From the NCBI GenBank assembly GCA_023664705.1, contig JAMPFE010000001.1:53491-89207 (forward strand): a stretch of DNA of 35,717 nt, written 5' to 3'. The DNA comes from Lachnospiraceae bacterium. GTDB lineage: Bacteria > Bacillota > Clostridia > Oscillospirales > Ruminococcaceae. Positions 1-9,223 of the stretch are shown piece by piece. Both the position numbers and the translations under genes were made by a program. Numbering within the stretch: position 1 is the stretch's first letter; each line of letters starts with the position of its first letter. The notes beneath the pieces were generated by a model. It was not told where the DNA came from. It saw only the letters and a program-made list of their open reading frames with translations, and searched no databases.

Positions 1-1493
1 ACTCCTGCGACAATCAGCGGGAGGAGAGCATAGAGGGGCAGCTTCGCGAGTGCACAGACTTCGCCCTGAATTCGCCGACCGCAAGGGCTTCACGCTTGTC
101 GGCTCATACATCGACAGAGCGGTATCCGCAAAAACGGACAATCGCCCCGAATTTCAACGAATGGTCGAATTGACGCAAGCGTCAACCCTAGGAGAGTTCG
201 GGCAGTCTTTTCGATGTGGTCATTGTATGGAAGCTGGACAGATTCGCGCGGAACAGGTACGACAGCGCGCACTACAAGGCGGTGCTTCGCAAGAACGGTG
301 TCAAGGTGATCTCGGCAACGGAGGCTATATCCGAGGGCGCGGAGGGAATAATCCTTGAGTCGGTGCTTGAGGGTTATGCCGAATACTACTCCGCCGAGTT
401 GTCCGAGAAAGTTATAAGAGGTATGACCGAGAATGCGCTCAAGTGTCAATATAACGGTGGGTTCATTCCCGTTGGTTTTAAAATTGACGAGAATAAGCAT
501 TATCAGGTCGATGAGTTGGTCGCGCCGTTCGTTAAAGAAGCGTTCCTTATGTACGCAAGCGGAAAGAAAGTCAAGGATATTGTGGAGTACCTCGGTGTTA
601 ACGGTATCGTTTCATCACAAGGAAAGCCGCTTACCAAGACATCAGTCAACACGGTTTTGCAAAATCGCAAGTACATAGGTGAGTATCAATACAGAGATGT
701 GATAGTTCCAAACGGAGTACCGTCAATAATTTCAAAGGAGCTGTTCGCGCTTGTGCAGCAGCGCATAGCGCAGAACAAATACGCTCCGTCCGCATCGCGT
801 TCGGCGGTCAAATATCTGCTGACAGGCAAGCTGATATGCGGAAACTGCGGTTCGGTGTATGCGGGTGAAAGCGGAACGGGTCGAACGGGTAGCAAGTACC
901 ATTACTATAAATGCGTAAAAGCTAAGAAATTTGACGGCTGCGACAAAAAGGCAATAAAGAAAGACCCCGTCGAAGATGCGGTTCTTTATACAATAGTTAA
1001 ATATATTTTCGTTGACGAGGTTATCTCCGAAATATCCGAGCGTGTGACTGATTGGCAGGAGAAAGAGGACACGACGATCCCTATCTACCAAAGAGAATTG
1101 GCGGATGTTGAGAAAAGCATTGCTAATGTTATGGCGGCGATAGAGCAGGGTATAATCACCTCAACGACCAAAAAGCGCTTAACGGAACTGGAAACCCTGA
1201 AAACTGACTTGGAGGTCAAGATCGCAAAGGAAGAAATTCAGTCTCAGATCTTGACAAGGGAACAGGTCGAGTTTTGGTTGAAAAATATGGAGAAGCTGGA
1301 TTTGGCAAATGCCGATAATAAACAGCGTGTTATTAACACCTTTATAAATTCAATATACGTTCACGATGATAAACTTGTTGTGAATTTCAACTGCCGCGAG
1401 GAATCCGAGGTCATTCCTCGCGACTTAAAGGGTGATGTTTCTTCTTTGACGATATTGGGGGAGCCATTAAAAAAGACCTCACAAATGGTTTAG
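1..1493 (+). pseudogene. Large serine recombinase, 5'-truncated by the window and frameshifted
   Basis: Site-specific serine recombinase of the kind that moves integrative elements. The window opens inside the resolvase domain: in frame 3 bases 3-68 read SCDNQREESIEGQLREC, whose first Ser aligns with the catalytic serine. The homology then jumps to frame 2 (about 78-168, ADRKGFTLVGSYIDRAVSAK) and back to frame 3 at about 192 (FDVVIVWKLDRFARNRYDS). From there one open frame runs to 1493 with the recombinase domain, a zinc-ribbon pair (CGNCG, then KCVKAKKFDGC) and a C-terminal coiled coil. The two jumps look like insertions of about 11 and 22 bases, together a multiple of three. Frame 3 has stops at 171 and 189, so the N-terminal domain cannot be read through. 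It is probably inactive unless these are assembly errors. The family is certain; the state of the gene is inferred. Confidence 0.85.
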
Positions 1494-1520
1494 GTAAGCC
1501 AAATGTGAGGTTTCTTTTTT
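1477..1520 (+). terminator. Rho-independent terminator of the recombinase
   Basis: CCTCACA (1477-1483) pairs with TGTGAGG (1504-1510). An inner TGGTTT/AAGCCA helix extends the stem, and a T-rich run follows at 1511-1520. The recombinase stop codon (1491-1493) lies inside the hairpin. An A-rich stretch precedes the stem, so it could also work on the minus strand. Confidence 0.8.
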
Positions 1521-1758
1521 GTATCTGTTAAACCTATTTTTGAGTTTTTGGGGGTGTGTTTAAGTCCTACTTGGCGGCACTAAAGTGTCGGGGCAAAAAT
1601 GGCTTTGTAATGCCGTTTGCGGGGCTTTTCAGCGCAAATATTAAACCAACTTCGGGCTTAGTTGGGGTGGATCAAGTCCTATAAAATCAGATTGAAATTC
1701 TCCAGTTTGATTATTTGAAATATATTTTAAATTATACTCAAATTTGTATAAAAATCAC
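1521..1758. other. Non-coding gap between recombinase and operon
   Basis: No convincing reading frame. The octamer AAGTCCTA occurs twice, near 1563 and 1673. A 6-bp hairpin CCAACT/AGTTGG lies near 1650-1670 but has no U-run. The right part becomes very AT-rich ahead of the operon promoter. Because it lies right after the recombinase gene it could hold an attachment site, but no duplicated core could be matched elsewhere in the window. Confidence 0.4.
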
Positions 1759-1787
1759 TTGATAAAATGCCGAAAATATGATATAAT
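1759..1787 (+). promoter_or_regulatory. Sigma-A promoter of the sulfur-modification operon
   Basis: TTGATA at 1759-1764, exactly 17 bases, then TATAAT at 1782-1787. Transcription should start near 1794. This rules out the upstream start codons of the first gene and favours a TTG preceded by a good ribosome-binding site. Confidence 0.8.
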
Positions 1788-1827
1788 TAAAATGGTAAGT
1801 ATGGAAATGCAATTTGAGGTGAGTTTT

Positions 1828-3549
1828 TTGTGGTGCAAAGAATGCCGTAGAGTAACCAAACATGTAAAGTGCGAATTATGCGGCTCGGCTACTGAACCGG
1901 ATATCCCAGTCGAAGTGTACAGATGCTCATGTTGTAATATTCCTATCTTGAGATCGGCTGATGACATTGACCGTCACACTTGCCCGATTTGCGGCGGTGA
2001 GGCAACGTACATGGCATCCGATTTGCGTCCCGTGTTTCCGGAGGAACGGTTGTTGATTGAGATATTGCTTGACAAGCCGCTCGCGTTCATAAACAAGTCG
2101 GTTTGGGCTAATGCTAACCGTTATTACATTGACGGCGAGACTGTTGCCATAACCTCAAAGCACTACAAAAAATATTCCGCGGATCATTTACGCGATATGC
2201 TGAACAAATATAAAGCTGAAAATTCCTATGAGTTTTTTGATGAAAACATTTCAAAATTCGTGAATGCGAATAAAGCGAGGCTGAATTACGTAATTGAAGA
2301 AGCTCACAGCTTTATTCAGTGTGAGGCAGCAAAGTTTCCGCGTGAGAATATCGTGCTTTCTTTTTCGGGAGGAAAGGATTCGACCGTGACGGCGGATTTG
2401 GCGGTCAAAGCGCTCGGCGACCCGACGCTAGTACATATTTTCGGAAATACCACGTTGGAGTTTCCGCTTACGATAGAGTATGCCGAGCGTTTTCGGAAAA
2501 ACAACCCCAAAGCGATATTCAGGATCGTGCAAAATAAAGAGCAGGAATTTTACAGCGTGTGTGAGGACATCGGACCGCCCGCGAGAATGATGCGATGGTG
2601 CTGCTCGATGTTCAAGACGGGACCGATCACGCGCATTTTGAATCGCTATTACCGCGACATTAATATCCTCACGTTTTACGGCATTCGCAAATGTGAGTCG
2701 GTGAGCCGCAGCAAGTACAACCGTGTGGAGGATAACGCCGAATCGGTGAAGATACAGAAACAAAAGGTAGCTTCGCCGATATTTTTGTGGCAGGATCTCG
2801 ACGTTTGGCTTTATATTCTGGGCGAAAGGGTCGATTTTAATGACGCGTATCGGCTTGGATATGACAGAGTGGGCTGCTGGTGCTGCCCAAACAACAACGA
2901 GCGCGCGCAATTTCTTTCCGCGATTTATATGCCGGAGCAATTCAAACAGTGGAGGGATTTCTTGATTTCTTTCGCGAAGAGGATCGGAAAGCCCGATGCG
3001 GAGGTTTACATAGACTCCGGCAAATGGAAGGCACGGCAGGGCGGCAATGGTGTTAAGGCGGCGCAGGACGTAAAAATCAAGTACACGAACTGTACCGCGG
3101 AGGATCACGCTAAAATTTACCGTTTGAATAAAGCTGTTGACGATGATTTTCTCAATCTTTTTACTCCGTTTGGCAAGGTTTCAAAGGAGCTGGGAAGAAA
3201 ACTCATTAATGAGACGCTGGTGCTGGATATTGGCACGAATACCCCGATTTTGTCAATTCAGCCGTTTGCGCAGGATGGGTATGAGTATTCGGTCAAGATC
3301 AAGACGATGAATGTCGCTAACCACGATGATTTGCAGCGAAAGGCGGCTTATCAGGTGAGAAAATTCAATGCTTGTCGTAAATGCTTAAAATGCGAATCGC
3401 TTTGCCATTTCGGGGCAATTTCCATAGTTGGGGACAAGTATCGCATTGATGAGACAAAATGCAAGCGGTGCAAGATGTGCGTAACTGCAAAGTATCTTGA
3501 CGGCGGCTGTTTGATGGATAAATATTTAAAAACAAAGGGAACGGATTGA
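1828..3549 (+). CDS. DndC-like PAPS-reductase-family protein with zinc ribbons and ferredoxin domain
   Basis: PP-loop ATP pyrophosphatase of the phosphoadenosine-phosphosulfate reductase family, to which DndC and SspD of DNA phosphorothioation belong. The N-terminus has several Cys pairs (WCKEC, CELC, CSCC, CPICG) that look like zinc ribbons. The nucleotide-binding SGGKDS is at residues 180-185. Further cysteines are WCCS near 257-260 and CWCC at 350-353. The C-terminus carries Cys 516, 519, 522, 526 and then 545, 548, 551, in ferredoxin-like spacing for Fe-S clusters. Start: TTG at 1828 has GAGGTG six bases upstream; earlier ATGs at 1792, 1801 and 1807 sit on or just after the predicted transcription start with no RBS. 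It probably activates or transfers sulfur onto DNA with the desulfurase downstream (inference); a sulfate-assimilation role is less likely in this context. The next gene starts two bases after its stop. Confidence 0.85.
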   Translation: MWCKECRRVTKHVKCELCGSATEPDIPVEVYRCSCCNIPILRSADDIDRHTCPICGGEATYMASDLRPVFPEERLLIEILLDKPLAFINKSVWANANRYYIDGETVAITSKHYKKYSADHLRDMLNKYKAENSYEFFDENISKFVNANKARLNYVIEEAHSFIQCEAAKFPRENIVLSFSGGKDSTVTADLAVKALGDPTLVHIFGNTTLEFPLTIEYAERFRKNNPKAIFRIVQNKEQEFYSVCEDIGPPARMMRWCCSMFKTGPITRILNRYYRDINILTFYGIRKCESVSRSKYNRVEDNAESVKIQKQKVASPIFLWQDLDVWLYILGERVDFNDAYRLGYDRVGCWCCPNNNERAQFLSAIYMPEQFKQWRDFLISFAKRIGKPDAEVYIDSGKWKARQGGNGVKAAQDVKIKYTNCTAEDHAKIYRLNKAVDDDFLNLFTPFGKVSKELGRKLINETLVLDIGTNTPILSIQPFAQDGYEYSVKIKTMNVANHDDLQRKAAYQVRKFNACRKCLKCESLCHFGAISIVGDKYRIDETKCKRCKMCVTAKYLDGGCLMDKYLKTKGTD

Positions 3550-3550
3550 G

Positions 3551-4435
3551 ATGAAATTCAGAGGACACGAGACCTTTTTTATACGAAAAGGGTGGCTGTA
3601 CAAAGGTATGAGCAGCGTGGTGCGGGAGTCGGGAGTTTTTCAGGGCGCGGCAGGAAATCCTATGGACGTTTTGGGGATGGGCGCAAATATGGTGAAGTCT
3701 TTGAGATATTGGCTTACCGCATCAAGGCTTACATCTGAGCCTAAATCGGGAAAGCGCAATCAGGAGCTTACCGAGCTAGGGAAGATAATATATGAAAACG
3801 ATCCGTATATGGAGGAGATCGGTTCAATTTGGCTTGTGCATTATATGCTTGCTTCTAATGAGGATGAGGCGACTTCTTGGTATTTGTTTTTCAACGAGTT
3901 CAACAAAACCGAATATGACGAGGATGACTTCCACAGTTGTATTGTAAAATACATTCGCATGAATGATAATGCTTCTATGCCGTCGGATAGAGTTATTGAT
4001 GATGATTTTTCCTGCATTATAAATACCTATGTTCCTCGAATTAGGTTAAATCCCGCAAAGGTTCATCCGGAAAGCAATATTGACTGTCCTCTCGGTGAAC
4101 TCGGGTTGGTAGATATTGTTGACAAGAAAAAGGGTATTTTTAAAAAAAGAGTTCCCAAGCTTGAAATGCTGCCCAATTTGATATTGCTTGCTTCGATCAT
4201 AGAAGCGAACGATGGCGTGAAAGAGATCAGAATCTCAACGTTGCAGAATGAGAAAAATCAGCTCGGAAAGCTGTTTAATCTTGATTCCGTTTCTTTGATC
4301 AACGCGTTGTACAGACTTGAAAAAACGGGCTTTATTAAGGTTATTCGCACAGCGGGACTTGACGTAATACAAATAACAACCGATATGAGTTTTTGTGATT
4401 GCGTGAAAGCCTATTACAAGGAATTAAATCAATAA
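3551..4435 (+). CDS. DUF4007 family protein
   Basis: 294 aa. The N-terminus (FRGHETFFIRKGWLYKG) and the C-terminal winged-helix-like part (about residues 215-290, with an NALYRLEKTGFI stretch) match my recollection of DUF4007 proteins, which recur beside DndC-like genes in sulfur DNA-modification loci. No catalytic motif is visible. A DNA-binding or adaptor role is possible but not shown. It starts one base after the previous stop region, with AAAGGGA upstream, so it is translationally linked to the DndC-like gene. Family assignment is from memory of the conserved N-terminal motif. Confidence 0.7.
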   Translation: MKFRGHETFFIRKGWLYKGMSSVVRESGVFQGAAGNPMDVLGMGANMVKSLRYWLTASRLTSEPKSGKRNQELTELGKIIYENDPYMEEIGSIWLVHYMLASNEDEATSWYLFFNEFNKTEYDEDDFHSCIVKYIRMNDNASMPSDRVIDDDFSCIINTYVPRIRLNPAKVHPESNIDCPLGELGLVDIVDKKKGIFKKRVPKLEMLPNLILLASIIEANDGVKEIRISTLQNEKNQLGKLFNLDSVSLINALYRLEKTGFIKVIRTAGLDVIQITTDMSFCDCVKAYYKELNQ

Positions 4436-4456
4436 ATCGGTTAGGAGAAATCGGCT

Positions 4457-5962
4457 ATGCTGAACGAAATAATTGAAATATCGAGGGGATTTCAGTCCTC
4501 GGTAAATATTTCTTATGATTTAAACAACGAGAGCAAAATTAAGGGGTTTATCCCGACGATTTCTGCTCTTGAACTCATAGCTAATATCATTTCAAGTACA
4601 GCCGCCGCTTCTACCGAACGCGCGAAAATCCTTACCGGAGCTTATGGCAGAGGAAAATCACATATTGTTCTTGTAACTCTTGCCATTTTGAAACACGCTT
4701 ACAAAAAGAACACATTTAAAGATATTTTAAACGGATTAAAGCAGTATGACGAGGATAAATACAAAATCGCAGATAATTATATTTCATCAAGGACAAAGTT
4801 GCTCCCCGTAATTATAAGCGGAAGCAGTTCTAACCTTATGCAGGCGTTTATTAACGCTTTGCAGCAGGCTCTCAGTGCGGCTGATTTGGACGATGTTATG
4901 CCCGATACAAATTACAAAGCCGCATCGGACACTATAGCTATGTGGGAAAAAAGCTATCCCGAAACCTATAAGCAATTTACAAGCAAAATCAAAGTCAAAG
5001 CTGCTGTATTTACAGAAAAGCTTGGCGAACACGATTTTAAGATATATCAAACCTTTGTTAAGCTCTATCCGGATTTGACTGCCGGCAGCGTTTTTAATCC
5101 GTTTGCTTGCTCGGACGTTATCGAGGTTTACGAGAAAGTTTGTTCATCTATTTGCGAGCGCGGCTATGACGGAATGTATGTTGTATATGATGAGTTTGGG
5201 AAATATTTGGAGAGCAACATTACAACAGCGGCGGAAAGCGAAACGAAATTTTTGCAGGGTTTTGCAGAGAAATGCAAGCGATCAGGAAAACAGCAAATGC
5301 ATCTGTTGCTGATCTGCCACAAGGATATTTCCAACTACATAGACGCAAATTTATCCAAAGAAAAAGTTGATGGCTGGCGCGGAATATCTGGGCGTTTCGA
5401 GCATATAAATCTTCATAATAACTTTAGCCAGATGTATGAGATCATATCCGCTGTTATCGGGAAAATTCCCGGCAAGTGGGAGTTTTTTTGCGCCGATCAT
5501 GAAGATGTGTTTGACAGCTTATCGCATACATTTTCCGATAATAAACTGCTCGGAACAGATGTTGCAAACGCAAAGCGGAGCGTTTTGGGCTGTTATCCGC
5601 TTCACCCGACCACAACGTTTGTGCTGCCCAGATTGTCCGAAAAAGTTGCGCAGAATGAGAGAACGCTGTTTACTTTTCTTTCGGCGGAGCAAAAGAACAC
5701 TCTTGTTGAGGTAGTGGAAAAGTGTGAGGATGATTTCACATTTGTAACACCCGATCATCTGTATGATTATTTTGAGCAGCAATTTAAAAAAGAACTTAAT
5801 TCTTCAGAGATTTATAAAACTTACCAGCTAGCTGCAAGTGTTTTGAAAAAGGTTGAAAAAGGCTCTTTGCAGTCGAAAATTGTTAAGACGATCGCTGTTC
5901 TTTATATCATAGAGGAATTTGAGAAATATCCGCCTACAATAAACAATATAGCCCGTTTATAA
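4457..5962 (+). CDS. Large P-loop ATPase, N-terminal part (frameshifted)
   Basis: The RBS AGGAG sits ten bases before ATG 4457. Walker A is GAYGRGKSH near residues 60-70, and YVVYDEFGKY near 240 looks like Walker B. The architecture recalls the big BrxC/PglY-type ATPases of phage-defence loci, but I cannot assign it to one family. The frame stops at 5962 just after NNIAR. Convincing coding continues immediately in frame 1 (INTVDDPKEITEAINEL). A single missing base in the short T-run near 5955-5958 would join both parts into one protein of about 1,196 aa. The split is therefore a disruption, or a sequencing error, rather than two genes. Confidence 0.8.
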   Translation: MLNEIIEISRGFQSSVNISYDLNNESKIKGFIPTISALELIANIISSTAAASTERAKILTGAYGRGKSHIVLVTLAILKHAYKKNTFKDILNGLKQYDEDKYKIADNYISSRTKLLPVIISGSSSNLMQAFINALQQALSAADLDDVMPDTNYKAASDTIAMWEKSYPETYKQFTSKIKVKAAVFTEKLGEHDFKIYQTFVKLYPDLTAGSVFNPFACSDVIEVYEKVCSSICERGYDGMYVVYDEFGKYLESNITTAAESETKFLQGFAEKCKRSGKQQMHLLLICHKDISNYIDANLSKEKVDGWRGISGRFEHINLHNNFSQMYEIISAVIGKIPGKWEFFCADHEDVFDSLSHTFSDNKLLGTDVANAKRSVLGCYPLHPTTTFVLPRLSEKVAQNERTLFTFLSAEQKNTLVEVVEKCEDDFTFVTPDHLYDYFEQQFKKELNSSEIYKTYQLAASVLKKVEKGSLQSKIVKTIAVLYIIEEFEKYPPTINNIARL

Positions 5963-6078
5963 ACACCGTTGACGATCCCAAAGAAATAACGGAAGCGATA
6001 AATGAGCTCATAAATAAATCGTGTATCGTTTATCTGAAAAGGAGCAACGGTTATCTCAGACTTAAAGATTCCAAAGGC

Positions 6079-8046
6079 TTGAATATTAAGGATGAGATAC
6101 AAAACAGAATTGAAAGCTTGAAATTGACAATGACGGCGAAGCAGATTTTAAATTCTTTGTCTGCCGAAAATTATTTGTATCCCGTCAAATACAACGACGA
6201 GCATTGCATTACAAGATACTTTGAATTTTGTTTTGTTGATACCGAGGATTTAAAATCAGATACTTTCTCGCTTGAGGACAAGGATTCAAGCGGCGTTATT
6301 CGTGCTGTCTTTTTTGAAAATTCGGTTGAATTTGAGAAATTCAACAGCAAGAAAATAAAATGCGGTAACATTCAAACGATAATTGCAATTCCGAGAGAAT
6401 TTTACGATATATCCGCGATTGCTTATGAATACAAAGCAGTTTGCGAGCTTAAAGAGGAATGCGGCGAAGACGATTTTCTTGCCGATGAGTATGATGTTTA
6501 TTTAGAGGATCTGGAAGTCGTTGTCGGGAATTTTATTAACGGTTATACTCGTCCCGAAATGGGTATGGTAGAATATCGTTATCAAAATAAGCCAGTTGAA
6601 ATATCTCGAAAAGCTCAGCTTTCCGCTCTGCTTTCGGCAATTTGCGGGGAACTTTACCCCAACGCGCCGATAATCAACAACGAAATGATAAACAAGAATG
6701 TTGTCTCAACAGTCGCGGTGAACAGCCGCAGCAAGGTGACTGCTGCGCTGCTTGAAAATGATGTTGTTGAGGAGAATTTGGGTTTGTCGGGAACGGGACA
6801 AGACATTTCCATTATGAGAAGCACTCTCATACAGACGGGGATCCTTGTTCAAAAATACAAGGGCTTTGCGCTTGAGATGAATTCCTGCGATGAGAAGATC
6901 GCAAATGTTTTGTTTGTGATAAAATCTTTTTTCACGGATACGTCAAACGGTGGAGAGAAGCAGTTTGCCGAGCTTTATCGTAACTTGATCTCGCCGGAAG
7001 GAAAAATAGGATTAAAGCGCGGCGTTATACCGCTTTACATAGCTGTGGTGCTGCATTTTGTAAAAAAAGGCATCGTTATCAGATATAAAAACGAAGAAGT
7101 TAAAATAACCTCCGATTTGCTCAACAGCATCAATGAAGCTCCCGAAGACTATTCCACAGTTATGGAAGATTGGGATGATAATAAGGCAAATTATCTGAGA
7201 CGTTTGGAGGAAGTTTTCAACGACTTTATCGTTGAAAGGGAAAAGAGTTTTAACAGCTTTGCGTATATCGCAATGGCTATGACGCGTTGGTATGTTGAGC
7301 TTCCTCGCTGTGCAAAGGAAATGAAGGAATATTATGATACAGGAAAACCCGTGTCAAAGGAATATCTTAAATTTATAAATTTATTGAAACAGCCTACCGA
7401 AAACAGCAGAGAACTGTTGATGGTGAATATTCCTAAGGTATACGGCAGCAAAGTTCCGTCTTTGCCTATAGCCGACAGTATTTTCTCGGCAAAGGGTAAA
7501 TTTGAATCTGCGAAGAAGGGTCTGATAGAAAAACTCATTTTGATCACCAAAAATGTGTTTCAAGGCAAGAAGAAAGTTAGCCTTAATTCCGTGTTGAGCG
7601 ATTGGTATGACGGTCTTAAGCCCGAAACGCTTCAAAAGCAATTTTCGGGCAATGAAAATGCCGTGATCGAGCTTATTCGGTCGGTCACAAATGACGATAA
7701 GACATTTACTGAACGGCTCGCGAAGTTGCTTGTAGGGCTGCGTATTGATGATTGGAATGCGGACAGTGTTGAGATATTTGAGAAGGCTTTAAGGGACTTC
7801 AAGTCTGTTGTGGATGAGTACAATGTTGCGGATCATTCGCTTGACAGTCCGGAAAACACGCCTAAATTGATCTTTTCCGACAGTTCGGGAAATGAGGTCG
7901 TCAGAGTTATCGAGAACGTCGAATACAGTGGACGCGCCAAACTGCTTTACAATGATATAAGTGCCGCGGTCGAGGAGATGGGCGAAGCCGTTAGTGTACA
8001 GGAGAAGCGTCAGGTTTTGCTGGATATTTTGAAGAAGCTGTGCTGA
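6079..8046 (+). CDS. Large P-loop ATPase, C-terminal part (frameshifted)
   Basis: Continuation of the ATPase at 4457. The open frame has no stop from 5887 on, and coding character begins near 5953. TTG 6079 is only the first nominal start codon and has no convincing RBS, which supports one interrupted gene. The segment is mostly helical and charged, with no nuclease or transferase motif I recognise; it may be the lid and protein-interaction half of the ATPase. It ends with its stop at 8044-8046, 13 bases before the desulfurase ATG. If the frameshift is real, the ATPase of this system is split or dead. Confidence 0.75.
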   Translation: MNIKDEIQNRIESLKLTMTAKQILNSLSAENYLYPVKYNDEHCITRYFEFCFVDTEDLKSDTFSLEDKDSSGVIRAVFFENSVEFEKFNSKKIKCGNIQTIIAIPREFYDISAIAYEYKAVCELKEECGEDDFLADEYDVYLEDLEVVVGNFINGYTRPEMGMVEYRYQNKPVEISRKAQLSALLSAICGELYPNAPIINNEMINKNVVSTVAVNSRSKVTAALLENDVVEENLGLSGTGQDISIMRSTLIQTGILVQKYKGFALEMNSCDEKIANVLFVIKSFFTDTSNGGEKQFAELYRNLISPEGKIGLKRGVIPLYIAVVLHFVKKGIVIRYKNEEVKITSDLLNSINEAPEDYSTVMEDWDDNKANYLRRLEEVFNDFIVEREKSFNSFAYIAMAMTRWYVELPRCAKEMKEYYDTGKPVSKEYLKFINLLKQPTENSRELLMVNIPKVYGSKVPSLPIADSIFSAKGKFESAKKGLIEKLILITKNVFQGKKKVSLNSVLSDWYDGLKPETLQKQFSGNENAVIELIRSVTNDDKTFTERLAKLLVGLRIDDWNADSVEIFEKALRDFKSVVDEYNVADHSLDSPENTPKLIFSDSSGNEVVRVIENVEYSGRAKLLYNDISAAVEEMGEAVSVQEKRQVLLDILKKLC

Positions 8047-8059
8047 AGAGGTGAGTTCA

Positions 8060-9208
8060 ATGAGCGGAACAGCATATTTCGATAATGCTGCCACGACCTT
8101 TCCAAAACCGGAAGAGGTATATGCCTTTATGGATAAGTTCTACCGTAAGTGCGGCGTTAATGTCGGGCGCGGACAACACAGATTATCCGCTAGGGCAAGC
8201 TCGCTGATGGAGGAAACGCGGGAGCTGCTTTTGGAGCTGTTTCACTGCGAAAACAAAAAGGTGATTTTCACGCCTACAGCGACCGAAGCGCTTAACCTAA
8301 TTATAACGGGGCTCAACATGCCAAGCGGAGCGTGCGTGTATATTTCTCCCTTTGAGCATAACGCGGTCACGCGGACACTGCACCACTTGCAAAAGGCATC
8401 AAAATTCGACATTGAATTGTTGGCAGTCGATAAAGAAACCTTGATGTTTGACGTTGACAAAATATCTAAGCAGTTCGCCGAGCGTAAACCGTTTTGCGTT
8501 ATTATGAGCCACGCGAGCAACGTCTGCGGTGCGATAGCTCCGATTTTCGAGATATTTACCGCCGCAAATAAATATAACGCCGTTACTGTTGCGGATATGT
8601 GTCAGACGGCAGGGCTTATCGATACCGATCTAAGCAGCGATGACTTTGATTACGCGGTGTTTGAGGGGCATAAGACGTTGTACGGTCCGATGGGGATCGG
8701 AGGATTTATTGCGGGATCGGACACGCGATTACCTCCGCTGATCTACGGCGGTACGGGAGTTGAGTCGGCAAATCAAGATATGCCCGATGAGATCCCGACA
8801 AAATACGAAGCCGGAAGTCACAATATTCAAGCTATTGCGGGGTTAAATGCCGCGTTAAAATGGCTTAAAAATATCGGTATTGAAAATGTGTTCGCTAAGG
8901 AACAGAGCAATAAGGCAAAATTGCTGGAGATTCTAAAACGGCACGATAACATTACCGTTATAGAGCCGCAAAATGCTGTCGGAGTTATCTCATGCAATTT
9001 TAAAAATTACAGTAGCGACAGTATAGGGCAAGTCCTCAGTGATCAAAATATTGCGGTACGAACGGGGCTTCACTGTGCTCCGTATGCTCATAAATTTTTG
9101 GGGACTTTTCCGGCGGGAACCGTGAGATTCAGCGTTGGGTATTTCAATACCGATTATGACTTCAAAATGCTCGAACGGGCATTAGAGTACATCGAAGAAA
9201 ATTCTTGA
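8060..9208 (+). CDS. Cysteine desulfurase (DndA/SspA-type role)
   Basis: PLP-dependent class V aminotransferase fold, 382 aa. It opens with YFDNAATTFPKP. The PLP lysine is K205 in GHKTLYGPMG. The catalytic cysteine is C339 in RTGLHCAP, followed by the RFSVGYFNT strand. It would release sulfur from L-cysteine as a persulfide for the DndC-like protein. ATG 8060 is chosen over GTG 8051 because the GAGGTG ribosome-binding site overlaps that GTG. Its place inside the operon, between the ATPase and helicase genes, argues for a dedicated modification enzyme rather than general Fe-S assembly, where suf or isc partners would be expected. Confidence 0.9.
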   Translation: MSGTAYFDNAATTFPKPEEVYAFMDKFYRKCGVNVGRGQHRLSARASSLMEETRELLLELFHCENKKVIFTPTATEALNLIITGLNMPSGACVYISPFEHNAVTRTLHHLQKASKFDIELLAVDKETLMFDVDKISKQFAERKPFCVIMSHASNVCGAIAPIFEIFTAANKYNAVTVADMCQTAGLIDTDLSSDDFDYAVFEGHKTLYGPMGIGGFIAGSDTRLPPLIYGGTGVESANQDMPDEIPTKYEAGSHNIQAIAGLNAALKWLKNIGIENVFAKEQSNKAKLLEILKRHDNITVIEPQNAVGVISCNFKNYSSDSIGQVLSDQNIAVRTGLHCAPYAHKFLGTFPAGTVRFSVGYFNTDYDFKMLERALEYIEENS

Positions 9209-9223
9209 AAGGACTGACGAACA

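Noticed and set aside
160..195. Cloning or vector scar suggested by EcoRI- and AvrII-like sites in the recombinase
   Set aside because: Single hexamer matches are expected by chance and no vector sequence is visible nearby.
5940..5965. Programmed ribosomal frameshift in the ATPase
   Set aside because: No X-XXY-YYZ slippery heptamer or downstream pseudoknot is apparent; a plain deletion explains it.
4457..8046. BREX system based on a BrxC-like ATPase
   Set aside because: No BrxL, PglX methyltransferase or PglZ is present; only the general size and P-loop of the ATPase are similar.
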